Assembly: GCA_029202445.1 (NCBI GenBank)
Contig: CP119321.1
Coordinates: forward strand, 1,302,001 to 1,366,000
Length of the DNA: 64,000 bases
Direction: 5' to 3'
Source of the DNA: Candidatus Microbacterium phytovorans
Lineage (GTDB): Bacteria > Actinomycetota > Actinomycetes > Actinomycetales > Microbacteriaceae
Below are positions 50,854 to 58,772 of the stretch, one piece after another. The translations under genes were made by a program, and so were the position numbers. Each line of letters begins with the position of its first letter. The stretch's first letter is position 1. Under the pieces are notes generated by a model. The model did not search any database. It had not been told where the DNA came from and was given only the letters and a program-made list of their open reading frames with translations.

Positions 50854-51363
50854 ATGGCCGATCTGTCGCGGCATCTCCCGCTGAGCAACCGCCCCCGCGG
50901 CGACGAGTCCGGTGTCACCGGCGACCGTCGTCACCAGCTGGCGGAGGTGGTGCGCCAGGCCCACCTCCTCACCGGGGGAGCTCCGGATGCCGTCCAGCGC
51001 TTCCTCCTCGATGCCCGCCTCGACGGCGAGTTCCACGGCCGGACGCTTCCCGAGATCGCCGACGCCCTCGATGCGGGCGCGCGCCGCGGCATCCGTCCCC
51101 TCACCGAGGCGCTTACGGCACTGCTGCGGCTCGCAGGCCCGCGGGAGGTCGCCCTCGATCCCCTGACCAGCGGTGCCGTGGCCCTGTATGCCGTCACGCG
51201 CACGCCCCGAGACCGCCGTGCCGTCGTCCGTGCGAACACGCTCCACGCGACGGATGCCGGATGGGAGTTCGGCCACGGTCCGGTGCGGGAAGCACCGGCG
51301 CGGCAGATCCTCGACTTCCTGCTGGGGCTCGGCGACGTGCCGCCCCCGCTCAGCCCTCGATGA
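50854..51363 (+). CDS. Hypothetical protein (169 residues)
   Basis: I do not recognise this soluble, Leu/Ala/Arg-rich protein. It is mostly predicted helical: RRHQLAEVVRQAHLLTGGAPDAVQRFLLDARLDGEFHGRTLPEIADALDAG, then LTEALTALLRLAGPREVALDPLTSGAVALYAVTRTPRDRRAVVRANTLHATDAGWEFGHGP. There is no signal peptide or membrane helix. Base composition and codon use match its neighbours, and the TAGGCT-N6-ATG arrangement supports it as a real gene. Its last 14 bp overlap the convergent peptidase gene. Confidence 0.75.
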   Translation: MADLSRHLPLSNRPRGDESGVTGDRRHQLAEVVRQAHLLTGGAPDAVQRFLLDARLDGEFHGRTLPEIADALDAGARRGIRPLTEALTALLRLAGPREVALDPLTSGAVALYAVTRTPRDRRAVVRANTLHATDAGWEFGHGPVREAPARQILDFLLGLGDVPPPLSPR

Positions 51364-52702
51364 GCGCGCGGTAGAACCCGATCCCCCGCAGCCAGACATC
51401 CACCCGGATGCGTTCGTTGTGGGAGTGCAGCGCGTCGCGCTCGGACCGTGTGAGGTGGAAGGGCGTGAACCGATAGACGTTCTCGCTGATCTCGGTGAAC
51501 CAGCGGCTGTCGCTCGCGCCCAGCTGTATATAGGGGGTCGTCACGATCTCGCGGCCGAGGGAAGACCCCACCGCGAGCGAGATCCGGCGCCACTCGGCGC
51601 CGCGCCAGGGCGACACGGGCGACGGGTCGGAGCCGTGGCGCACCTCGATCTCCACCTCGGGGTCGCCGACGACACGGCGCACGCGGGCGGTGGCCGCCGC
51701 CACGGTGTCGCCCGTGAGCAGCCTGATGTTGAGCGTGGCACGGGCCGTCGTGGCCAGGACGTTCTCGCCGGGTGCGCCCGAGAGCTGCGTCGCAACCGCC
51801 GTCGTGCGCACCATCGCGTTCATCTCGGGGCCGAGTCGGGGGAAGATCCGTGCCAGCAGCGGGCCGGTGAGCGCGAGGTGGCCGAACACCCACCGCAGCG
51901 GCTGCGGCGCGTGCGGCGCGACGGTGGCGAACAGCGCGCGCACGGGCGGCGCGATCCGCACCGGGAACGGATGCCGGTGCACGCGGTCGATCGCTCGTGC
52001 CAGCCGCGCGGTCGCCGGCAGCGCGGGCGGAGTCGAGGCGTGCCCCCCGCCTTCGCGGGCGGTGAGGACGAGCGTCATGACGCCGCGTTCGGCGACGCCC
52101 ACCATCGCCGTGGGCACCTGGACCCCCGGGATGACACCGTCCACGACGGCTCCTCCCTCGTCGAGGACCAGACCCGGCCGCACGCCGCGCTCCCGCAGGG
52201 TCGCCACGATCGCGCGCGCACCGTCGCCGGCGGTCTCCTCGTTGTGCCCGAACGCGAGATAGAGATCGCGCGTCGGTGCACGCCCCTCGGTGACGAGCTG
52301 TTCGACGGCCTCGAGGATCGCGACGAGCGACCCCTTGTCGTCGATCGCACCTCGCGCGTGGATCTCCGCCTCGGGACCTTCCCCGACGAGCGCCGCCCCG
52401 AACGGATCGTGATTCCATTCGTCGGCGACCACGGGGACGACGTCGAGGTGCGCCATGAGCACCAGCGGCCGCTCCGCCGCCCCGGCATCCGTGCCGCGCC
52501 ACCGGTACAGCAGCGAGTGACCGGCCACGATCTCGCGCTCGAGTGCGCGGTGCACCGCGGGGTAGAGCCGGTCCACGGTCTCGATGAACCGATCGAACGC
52601 CGCGACGTCGATGTGGCTCTCGTCGGCGTGCGACACGGTGGGGATGCGCAGCAACTCGCGAAACCGCTCGAGCGCGGCCTGCTCCGACGGGGAGTGAGTC
52701 AT
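51350..52702 (-). CDS. M20-family metallopeptidase
   Basis: A 450-residue zinc peptidase or amidohydrolase (dipeptidase/aminoacylase type). Metal ligands are visible: LVLMAHLDVVPV (His, Asp), HARGAIDDKGSLVAILEA (bridging Asp), FGHNEETAGDG (Glu pair), then a dimerisation domain and the late His. The protein resembles N-acyl-aromatic-amino-acid amidohydrolase/carboxypeptidase-S-like members, including the segment YRFTPFHLTRSERDALHSHNERIRVD. It has no signal peptide. The start ATG lies in a perfect 38-bp palindrome shared with the divergent oxidoreductase gene. Confidence 0.92.
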   Translation of the reverse strand: MTHSPSEQAALERFRELLRIPTVSHADESHIDVAAFDRFIETVDRLYPAVHRALEREIVAGHSLLYRWRGTDAGAAERPLVLMAHLDVVPVVADEWNHDPFGAALVGEGPEAEIHARGAIDDKGSLVAILEAVEQLVTEGRAPTRDLYLAFGHNEETAGDGARAIVATLRERGVRPGLVLDEGGAVVDGVIPGVQVPTAMVGVAERGVMTLVLTAREGGGHASTPPALPATARLARAIDRVHRHPFPVRIAPPVRALFATVAPHAPQPLRWVFGHLALTGPLLARIFPRLGPEMNAMVRTTAVATQLSGAPGENVLATTARATLNIRLLTGDTVAAATARVRRVVGDPEVEIEVRHGSDPSPVSPWRGAEWRRISLAVGSSLGREIVTTPYIQLGASDSRWFTEISENVYRFTPFHLTRSERDALHSHNERIRVDVWLRGIGFYRALIEG

Positions 52703-52735
52703 GCCCCGAGCCTACGGTTAGGCTCGGGGCATGAC
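52698..52735. promoter_or_regulatory. Perfect palindrome forming two mirror-image leaderless promoters
   Basis: GTCATGCCCCGAGCCTA (52698-52714) and TAGGCTCGGGGCATGAC (52719-52735) are exact inverted repeats separated by CGGT. Read in either direction the sequence is TAGGCT, CGGGGC, ATG, AC: the same -10, the same six-base spacer and the same start codon. They serve the M20 peptidase (start 52702) and the oxidoreductase (start 52731), with only 28 bp between the two start codons. Confidence 0.8.
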
Positions 52736-53726
52736 CGGACTTCGCTGGGGAATCCTCGCCACGGGCGGCATCGCGCACGCCTTCACCCGCGACCTGCGGA
52801 CGGCGGGTCTCACCGTCGCCGCCGTGGGTTCGCGTCGCGCTGAGGCGGCCGAATCCTTCGCACACGAGTACGAGATCCCGCGTGCGCACTCTTCGTACGA
52901 GGCTCTCGTCGAAGACCCCGACGTCGACATCGTCTACGTCGCCACGCCTCACGGACGGCACTTCGAGGATGCCGCGCTCGCGCTCCAGGCGGGCAAGCAC
53001 GTGCTCGTGGAGAAGGCGATCACGCTGGATGCCGATGAGGCGACGGCTCTGCGCGACATCGCTGCCGACGCCGACCTCCTCATCATGGAGGCGATGTGGA
53101 CGCGCTACCTGCCCCACATGGCGCGGATTCGAGAGCTCGTCCGCTCGGGGGCGCTCGGTGAGGTGCGCACGGTGTTCGCCGACCACACGCAACGGATCAG
53201 CGCCGATCCCGCACACCGCCTGAACGCCCTGGAGTTGGGCGGCGGAGCGCTGCTCGACCTCGGGATCTACCCGGTGTCGTTCATCTGGGACGTGCTGGGG
53301 GCGCCGACCGGCATCCGCGCGCTCGGTCGGCTCGGCGACACCGGCGCCGACACCGAGGTCGTCGGATCGATGGTCCACGGCACGGGCGCGGTCTCGTCCT
53401 TCGCGATCTCGTCGCGTGGCGCCGGACCCAACGTTGCGCACATCGTCGGGTCGGAGGCGAGCATCGCGATCGATCCGGTCTGGTACTGCCCGACGACCTT
53501 CCGCGTGACGGACGGCGAGCGCCGAGTGATCGAGGAGTATCGCTCCGAGGTTGACGGGCGCGGCATGCAGTACCAGGCCCTATACGCCGAACAGCTTCTC
53601 GCGGAAGGGCGACGCGACAGCGACCTACTGCCGTTCGGCGAGAGCGTGGCGATCATGGCCGCGCTCGACGACGTGCGCGCCCAGGTGGGCGTCATCTACC
53701 CGCCGAAACGGGAGAATGCCGGCTGA
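52731..53726 (+). CDS. Gfo/Idh/MocA-family oxidoreductase
   Basis: A 331-residue NAD(P)-dependent dehydrogenase. The N-terminal Rossmann fold (LRWGILATGGIAHAFTRDLRTAG) and VDIVYVATPHGRHFEDA, GKHVLVEKAITLDADEA (conserved EKP-like loop with Lys; Ala replaces the usual Pro) and the C-terminal beta-sheet domain with GGGALLDLGIYPVSF are clear. Substrate may be a sugar, inositol or dihydrodiol; the trans-1,2-dihydrobenzene-diol dehydrogenase subgroup fits best but is not certain. The gene is divergent from the M20 peptidase. Confidence 0.9.
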   Translation: MTGLRWGILATGGIAHAFTRDLRTAGLTVAAVGSRRAEAAESFAHEYEIPRAHSSYEALVEDPDVDIVYVATPHGRHFEDAALALQAGKHVLVEKAITLDADEATALRDIAADADLLIMEAMWTRYLPHMARIRELVRSGALGEVRTVFADHTQRISADPAHRLNALELGGGALLDLGIYPVSFIWDVLGAPTGIRALGRLGDTGADTEVVGSMVHGTGAVSSFAISSRGAGPNVAHIVGSEASIAIDPVWYCPTTFRVTDGERRVIEEYRSEVDGRGMQYQALYAEQLLAEGRRDSDLLPFGESVAIMAALDDVRAQVGVIYPPKRENAG

Positions 53727-53765
53727 CCCGCCCGGCATCCACGAGCGAGCGGCTTCCTGCCCGCG

Positions 53766-54137
53766 TCAGGCCTGCCCGACGTCGCCCTGCTGCGCCCTGC
53801 GACGGGCGAGTTCGGCTCGCAGCCGATCCTCCTCGATCTCGCGCTCGAGGTCGGCGAGCTGCTGCTCGGTCGACCTCGCCTCGCGGCGCACGGCCGGAGG
53901 TGCGGGAGGCTCTGACGCCCACGGAGCGAACTGCGGCGGACGGGGCGCCGACTGCCGCTCGGGCCACTCGCGGCCGATCGCGAACCACAGGATCGTCCCG
54001 AGCAGCGGCAGCAGGATGACCAGGATGAGCCACATCGTCTTGGGCAGGTGCTTCACCTGACTCTGGTCCCGCATGATGATGTCGACGATCGCGAAGACCA
54101 TCCCGACGAACACCAGCAGCGAGAAGACGTAAGGCAT
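53766..54137 (-). CDS. PLDc_N domain small membrane protein
   Basis: A 123-residue protein with two N-terminal membrane helices (YVFSLLVFVGMVFAIVDIIM and TMWLILVILLPLLGTILWFAIGREW), which match the phospholipase-D-nuclease N-terminal domain found in many small actinobacterial proteins. A Pro-rich linker and a C-terminal charged coiled coil follow (TEQQLADLEREIEEDRLRAELARRRAQQ). No catalytic domain is attached. TAGACT lies six bases before the ATG, indicating a leaderless transcript. Confidence 0.88.
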   Translation of the reverse strand: MPYVFSLLVFVGMVFAIVDIIMRDQSQVKHLPKTMWLILVILLPLLGTILWFAIGREWPERQSAPRPPQFAPWASEPPAPPAVRREARSTEQQLADLEREIEEDRLRAELARRRAQQGDVGQA

Positions 54138-54149
54138 GCCGCGAGTCTA
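54138..54149 (-). promoter_or_regulatory. Leaderless -10 of the PLDc_N gene
   Basis: Minus strand TAGACT (54149-54144), CGCGGC, then ATG at 54137. Confidence 0.55.
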
Positions 54150-54210
54150 TGAGCACGCTGTGGCTTCTCGCATCCCGCGATCCTCCCCACCGCCCGTGCC
54201 GCGGGCCTGA

Positions 54211-54222
54211 CACACTGGTCCC
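54211..54222 (+). promoter_or_regulatory. Probable leaderless -10 of the NYN gene
   Basis: CACACT (54211-54216), GGTCCC, then ATG 54223. The hexamer lacks the first T of the usual TANNNT form but has the same spacing as its relatives. Confidence 0.4.
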
Positions 54223-55080
54223 ATGCCCGATCCGCAGAACCGCGTCGCCGTATACCTCGACTTCGACAACATCGTCATGAGCTGGTACGACCGCGTCCAC
54301 GGGCGGAACTCGTTCGCCCGCGACCGCCAGCGCATCGCCGAAGACCCGACCGAGCCCGAGGTCGCGCAGCGGCTGAAGGACGCGACGATCGACGTCGGCG
54401 CGGTGATCGACTACGCGGCATCCTTCGGCACCCTGGTGCTCACGCGCGCGTATGCCGACTGGTCGTCGCCCGTGAACGCGGAGTACCGGTCACAGCTGGT
54501 CGCCCGCGCCGTCGACCTGGTGCAGCTCTTCCCGGCGGCCGCGTATGCCAAGAACGGCGCCGACATCCGCCTCGCCGTCGACACGGTCGAGGACATGTTC
54601 CGCCTCCCCGACCTCACCCACGTCGTGATCGTCGCGGGTGACAGCGACTACGTACCCCTCGCTCAACGCTGCAAGCGACTGGGGCGGATCGTGGTGGGAG
54701 TGGGGGTGGCCGGTTCGACCGCCAAGTCTCTCGCGGCCGCCTGCGACCAGTTCGACGCCTACGACACCCTGCCCGGAGTCCATGCGCCGGAGCCGCCGAA
54801 GAAGCCCGAGTCGACGCCGTCGAGCCGCCGTAAGCGCGCCGCCGCCGATCCGACCGCGGATCTCCTGGCCCGCGCGCTGCGTCTCGAGCAGGAACGGACC
54901 GACGACGAGTGGGTGCACCTGTCGGCGGTGAAGAACCTCGTGAAGCGGATGGACCCGTCCTTCAGCGAGAAGGGCCTCGGGCACCGCTCGTTCTCCGACT
55001 TCGTCAAGGCCCACCCGACCGTCGCGGAGCTCGACGAGTCGACAAACATCGTCCGCGTGCGGCTCGTCGCCGACCGCTGA
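54223..55080 (+). CDS. NYN-domain (PIN-like) putative RNase with C-terminal LOTUS/OST-HTH domain
   Basis: A 285-residue protein. The NYN/LabA domain covers residues about 5-185, with the conserved acidic residues in AVYLDFDNIVMSW, GADIRLAVDTVEDM and VIVAGDSDYVPLAQRCKRLGR. A basic Ser/Pro linker (PEPPKKPESTPSSRRKRAAAD) leads to a C-terminal winged-helix-like OST-HTH/LOTUS domain (DDEWVHLSAVKNLVKRMDPSFSEKGLGHRSFSDFVKAHPTVAEL). The combination suggests an RNA-directed endonuclease. Its substrate is unknown. Confidence 0.9.
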   Translation: MPDPQNRVAVYLDFDNIVMSWYDRVHGRNSFARDRQRIAEDPTEPEVAQRLKDATIDVGAVIDYAASFGTLVLTRAYADWSSPVNAEYRSQLVARAVDLVQLFPAAAYAKNGADIRLAVDTVEDMFRLPDLTHVVIVAGDSDYVPLAQRCKRLGRIVVGVGVAGSTAKSLAAACDQFDAYDTLPGVHAPEPPKKPESTPSSRRKRAAADPTADLLARALRLEQERTDDEWVHLSAVKNLVKRMDPSFSEKGLGHRSFSDFVKAHPTVAELDESTNIVRVRLVADR

Positions 55081-55092
55081 GTCCGCACCGCT

Positions 55093-55131
55093 GTCAGCGC
55101 CGGGCGTCAGCGCCGGGCGTCAGCGCCGGGT
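55093..55131. repeat. Three tandem 13-bp repeats at the DoxX-like gene end
   Basis: GTCAGCGCCGGGC occurs at 55093-55105 and 55106-55118, and a third copy with final T at 55119-55131. The third copy contains the stop codon and last codons of the DoxX-like gene on the minus strand. The array is therefore a triplication of that gene's end, and each copy repeats the TGA. Confidence 0.85.
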
Positions 55132-55500
55132 GCTCCACAGGGCCCACGCGACGAGGACGGGCTGGAAGAACAGCCGTGCGATGCGAGACCGGTCGCTGTC
55201 GAGACCGAAGCCGCGCCGCTGGCCCATCGCCTGCGCGATGTTGCCGGGGAAGACAGCCACGAAGAACGCCGCAAGGAGGGCGCCGACGCGACGACGCTCT
55301 CGCGGCAGCGCCACCAACGCGAGGCCCAGCATCATCTCGACGGCACCCGACGCGACCACGACGCCGTCCTTGTCGATCGGCAGCAGGTCGGTGACGGCGT
55401 CGGGCACTTGGGCCTGGAACTCGCGGCGCGCCCAGAACAGATGACTCAGCCCCGCGAACACCATCGAACCGGCAAGGAGCCATCGCGCGCACGTTCGCAT
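55120..55500 (-). CDS. DoxX-like small membrane protein
   Basis: A 126-residue protein with four membrane segments: ARWLLAGSMVFAGLSHLFW, VVASGAVEMMLGLALVALP, VGALLAAFFVAVFPGNIAQAM and LFFQPVLVAWALWSTR. The AGLSHLFW and AVFPGNIAQ motifs are typical of DoxX-family proteins annotated in actinobacteria. Function is unknown; relatives are linked to redox stress. TACGCT is six bases before the ATG. A second copy of the gene starts beyond the right edge (its end is at 63924). Confidence 0.85.
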   Translation of the reverse strand: MRTCARWLLAGSMVFAGLSHLFWARREFQAQVPDAVTDLLPIDKDGVVVASGAVEMMLGLALVALPRERRRVGALLAAFFVAVFPGNIAQAMGQRRGFGLDSDRSRIARLFFQPVLVAWALWSTRR

Positions 55501-55512
55501 GTCCCGAGCGTA
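55501..55512 (-). promoter_or_regulatory. Leaderless -10 of the DoxX-like gene
   Basis: Minus strand TACGCT (55512-55507), CGGGAC, then ATG at 55500. Confidence 0.5.
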
Positions 55513-55539
55513 ACCCGTGAGGCCGCGCGTGGGCGTCGG

Positions 55540-55551
55540 TAGGCTGGAACG
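55540..55551 (+). promoter_or_regulatory. Leaderless -10 of the DUF4921 gene
   Basis: TAGGCT (55540-55545), GGAACG, then GTG 55552. Confidence 0.55.
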
Positions 55552-56874
55552 GTGAGCGAGGGGGCGCAGGCGGCGATCGTGCGGATGCCGGACGGGACCG
55601 TCAAGCAGGTCGGACCGCTGACCGGCACCCGCGTGTGGACCGTGCCGGGCCGAGCGCACCGGCCGCTCGCCGCACCCCGTGACGACCCTCGACGACTCGC
55701 TCCGGGCGAAGAGCGCCGGCTCTGCGCCTTCTGCACCGACCGGTACCTCGAGACCACACCCGAGAAGTCGCGGCTCGTGGGCCCGACGTTCGAGGAGCAC
55801 CGGAGGGTGCCCGCCGACGAGGTGGAGGACACCGTCGCGGAGTTCCGCAGATTCGGCAACCTGTTCGAGATCGTCTCGGCGGAGTACTGGCGCGAGAATC
55901 ACGGATTCCGCCAGCCCTCGTCGGTGATCGAGTGGGCGCAGGAGTATCTGGCCAATCCCGTGGGGCGCCTGCACCTCGAGAAGCTCGCCGCCATCCGTGC
56001 GAACGCCACCGACTCCGCGCCGTCGCTGGAGGAGGCGACCCTCGACCTCCTGGGCGGCTCCCACGACGTGATCGTCGCCCGGCGCCACGTGCGAGACGGC
56101 GCCGTCCACGACGATGAGCTCGTGTCGTCGGGCGAACTGACTCCCGACGAGCACGCCGCCTACCTCTCGTTCACCGTCGCCGCACTCGCCGACATCCAGG
56201 CCGCCCAGCCCCACGCCGCGTACGTCTCCGTCTTCCAGAACTGGCTGCGCCCGGCCGGGGCCTCCTTCGAGCACCTCCACAAGCAGCTGGTCGCGATCGA
56301 CGAGCACGGACCGCAGATGGACCGCGAGCTCACGATGCTCGCGAGCGACCACTTCCTCTATCAGCACCGCATCATCGACCTCTCCGTGGCGCAGGGACTC
56401 GTCGTGGCCGCGACCGACGGCGCGGTCGCCGTCGCCGGTGTCGGACATCGCTATCCCGCGTTCGAGGTGTTCTCCACCGCCGCCGCACACCTGCCCCAGG
56501 AGCATTCGCCCGCCGAGATCCGTGCCGTGTCCGACCTCGTGCACGCCCTGCACGCCGCGACCGGCGTACACGTCCCGACCAACGAGGAATGGCACTATCG
56601 TCCGCCGCGCGCGCCGTGGCCCATGCCGTGGCGCGTGGTGCTGAAGTGGCGTATCTCGAACCCGGCGGGGTTCGAGGGCGGCACCAAGGTGTACGTCAAC
56701 ACGATCGACCCGTGGGAGCTGCGCCGACGGGCGGTGGCCGAGCTGACGGCACTCCGGGATGCCGGCCGGATCGCGCCCGGCATCCGTATCGGCGACGAGG
56801 TCGCCCCGGACGACATGCGTCTGCGCTACGCGGACGCAACCGGTGACGACGAACACGGAGGCTCGTCGGCGTGA
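55552..56874 (+). CDS. DUF4921 protein, galactose-1-phosphate uridylyltransferase-like
   Basis: A 440-residue protein related to the HIT/GalT superfamily. It begins VRMPDGTVKQVGPLTGTRVWTVPGRAHRPL, has CAFC (zinc-ligand-like) near residue 60, RFGNLFEIVSAEYWRENHGF, and the HIT-type motif SFEHLHKQLVAIDEHG near residue 245. The C-terminal half contains ATGVHVPTNEEWHYRPPRAPWPMPWRVVLKWRISNPAGFEGGTKVYVNTIDPW. The true reaction is not known; a nucleotidyltransferase or hydrolase role is inferred from the fold. The methyltransferase gene overlaps its stop. Confidence 0.85.
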   Translation: MSEGAQAAIVRMPDGTVKQVGPLTGTRVWTVPGRAHRPLAAPRDDPRRLAPGEERRLCAFCTDRYLETTPEKSRLVGPTFEEHRRVPADEVEDTVAEFRRFGNLFEIVSAEYWRENHGFRQPSSVIEWAQEYLANPVGRLHLEKLAAIRANATDSAPSLEEATLDLLGGSHDVIVARRHVRDGAVHDDELVSSGELTPDEHAAYLSFTVAALADIQAAQPHAAYVSVFQNWLRPAGASFEHLHKQLVAIDEHGPQMDRELTMLASDHFLYQHRIIDLSVAQGLVVAATDGAVAVAGVGHRYPAFEVFSTAAAHLPQEHSPAEIRAVSDLVHALHAATGVHVPTNEEWHYRPPRAPWPMPWRVVLKWRISNPAGFEGGTKVYVNTIDPWELRRRAVAELTALRDAGRIAPGIRIGDEVAPDDMRLRYADATGDDEHGGSSA

Positions 56875-57989
56875 CCTTCCCCTTCGATCGCCTACGACGC
56901 CGACCCGACGTCGAGGGCCCCGACCTGGCCGCCTCGGATGCGGCGGACCGCTTGCTGCGCGACGAGTCCGCCGCCGCACGCGCGGCCGCCCCCGACGACA
57001 TCGTGGTGATCGGCGACGGCTACGGTGCCCTCACCCTCGCCGCCCTCCACGACGGTGCGCGTCGGGTGCGCACACACCAGGACGCTCTCACCGGTGAGCG
57101 CGCACTCGCCGCCAACGCCGCCGACCTCGCACTCGAGGGATTCGCATCGCTGCCGCTGACAGCCGACCTCGTTCGCGGGGCACGCGTCGTGCTGCTGCGT
57201 CTCCCCCGGTCTCTGGACGCGCTCGCCGACATCGCGGGCCTCATCGCCGCACACGCCTCGCCCGACGTCGTCGTGTTCGCGGGCGGAAGGCTCAAGCACA
57301 TGACGACGGCCATGAACGACGTCCTCCGCGCGCAGTTCCGCACGCTGGACGTCACGCACGCGCGTCAGAAGTCCCGCGTCCTCGTGGCCCGCGAGCCGCA
57401 CGACGGCCGCGACCCCGTGGCGGCGAGCGCGACGGTCGACGGTCTCACGATCTGCGCCTTCGGCGGGGCGTTCGCCGGCACTCGCCTGGACATCGGCACG
57501 CGCCTCCTCCTCGCTCACCTGCCCGAGGCATTGCCCCGCGGTGCGGGCACGGCCGAGGATCCGCTGGTGGACCTCGCGTGCGGGACCGGGGTCGTGGGCG
57601 CCTGGCTCGCGCGTCGGCATCCCGAGGCGCGGGTGATCGCGACGGATCAGTCGGCCGTCGCCGTCGCCTCGGCGCGCGCGACGATGACGGCCAACGAGGT
57701 GGCCGACCGGGTCACCGTCGTCCGCGACGACGCCCTCGGGTCGCGACCGGACGCTTCGGCATCCTTCATCGTCCTCAACCCGCCGTTCCACAGCGGGGCG
57801 GCCGTGTCCGACCGGGTCGCGCCGCATCTGTTCGCGGATGCCGCGCGGGCGCTGCGCCCCGGCGGGCAGTTGTGGTGCGTGTGGAACTCTCCGCTGGCCT
57901 ACCGCGGCGCCCTCGAGCGCATGGTCGGGCCGACGCGGCAGGTGACACGCGATGCGAAGTTCACGGTCACCGTCTCGACCCGCCGCTGA
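56871..57989 (+). CDS. Class I SAM methyltransferase, RsmC/RlmG-like
   Basis: A 372-residue two-domain methyltransferase. The N-terminal half is a degenerate methyltransferase-like domain (DIVVIGDGYGALTLAAL, ALAANAADLALEG). The C-terminal half is catalytic, with VDLACGTGVVGAWLARRHPEARVIATDQSAVAVASARATMTANE and NPPFHSG, the NPPF signature of N2-guanine rRNA methyltransferases. This tandem layout matches RsmC/RlmG, so 16S or 23S guanine methylation is likely. GTG 56871 overlaps the DUF4921 stop (GTGA). Confidence 0.9.
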   Translation: MTFPFDRLRRRPDVEGPDLAASDAADRLLRDESAAARAAAPDDIVVIGDGYGALTLAALHDGARRVRTHQDALTGERALAANAADLALEGFASLPLTADLVRGARVVLLRLPRSLDALADIAGLIAAHASPDVVVFAGGRLKHMTTAMNDVLRAQFRTLDVTHARQKSRVLVAREPHDGRDPVAASATVDGLTICAFGGAFAGTRLDIGTRLLLAHLPEALPRGAGTAEDPLVDLACGTGVVGAWLARRHPEARVIATDQSAVAVASARATMTANEVADRVTVVRDDALGSRPDASASFIVLNPPFHSGAAVSDRVAPHLFADAARALRPGGQLWCVWNSPLAYRGALERMVGPTRQVTRDAKFTVTVSTRR

Positions 57990-58004
57990 CGCGGAACCGG
58001 GCGG

Positions 58005-58772
58005 TCAGGACGCGGGAAGACGCGGGACGGATGCCAGCAGCTGCGCCGTGTAGGGGTGTGCGGGAGACGTGAGCACCGACGCGGTGGGTCCCTGTTCGAC
58101 GATCCGCCCGGCCTCCAGCACCGCCATCTGCTCGCACAGGGCGGAGACAATCGTGAGGTCGTGGGACACGAGGAGGAAACCGATCCCCTGCTCGTGGGCG
58201 AGCCGCTGCAGCAGCTCGATGACGTGCATGCGCACGGACGTGTCGAGGGCGCTCACCGGTTCGTCGGCCAGGAGCAGCGCCGGCCGGGGCGCGAGCGCAC
58301 GGGCGATCGCGATGCGCTGGCGCTGACCGCCGGAGAACTCCGCCGGGTAGCGCTCCGCGGCATCCGCCGACAGTCCGACCGCCTCCAGGAGCTCGGCGAC
58401 GCGGGCGCGGGGGTCGGCGTCGATCCCGAGCGAGCGCAGCGGTTCGGCGATCGAGCGGCCGACCGGCATCCGCGGATCGAGGGAGGAGAAGGGGTCCTGG
58501 TACACCGGCTGCACGGCGCGGCGGAAGCGGCGCATCGCGCGACGGTCGCGGACGTTCAGAGCGGCACCGTCGAACACGATCCGCCCCTCGGTGGGCACGG
58601 CGAGGCCGAGCAGCAGTCGCAGGAGCGTCGTCTTGCCGGCTCCCGACTCTCCGACGAGTCCCACGCTCGCGCCGGGCGAAACCGTCAGGCTCACGTCGGT
58701 GAGCACCCGCTGGTCGCGTCCGTAACCGAACCCGACGTTCTCCGCGGCGAGGAGCGGCGCCGGCGCGGTCAT
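58005..58772 (-). CDS. Peptide-type ABC transporter ATP-binding protein (DppF/OppF-like)
   Basis: The 255-residue ATPase has Walker A GESGAGKTTLLRLLLG, Q-loop YQDPFSSLDPRMPVG, signature FSGGQRQRIAIARAL, Walker B LLLADEPVSALD and switch His in LVSHDLTIVSAL. It ends shortly after HPYTAQLLASVPRLP, without the long C-terminal oligopeptide domain of many OppF proteins (the CxxC-type Fe-S region is absent). It is the last gene of the importer operon; its ATG overlaps the upstream ATPase stop. Confidence 0.94.
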   Translation of the reverse strand: MTAPAPLLAAENVGFGYGRDQRVLTDVSLTVSPGASVGLVGESGAGKTTLLRLLLGLAVPTEGRIVFDGAALNVRDRRAMRRFRRAVQPVYQDPFSSLDPRMPVGRSIAEPLRSLGIDADPRARVAELLEAVGLSADAAERYPAEFSGGQRQRIAIARALAPRPALLLADEPVSALDTSVRMHVIELLQRLAHEQGIGFLLVSHDLTIVSALCEQMAVLEAGRIVEQGPTASVLTSPAHPYTAQLLASVPRLPAS

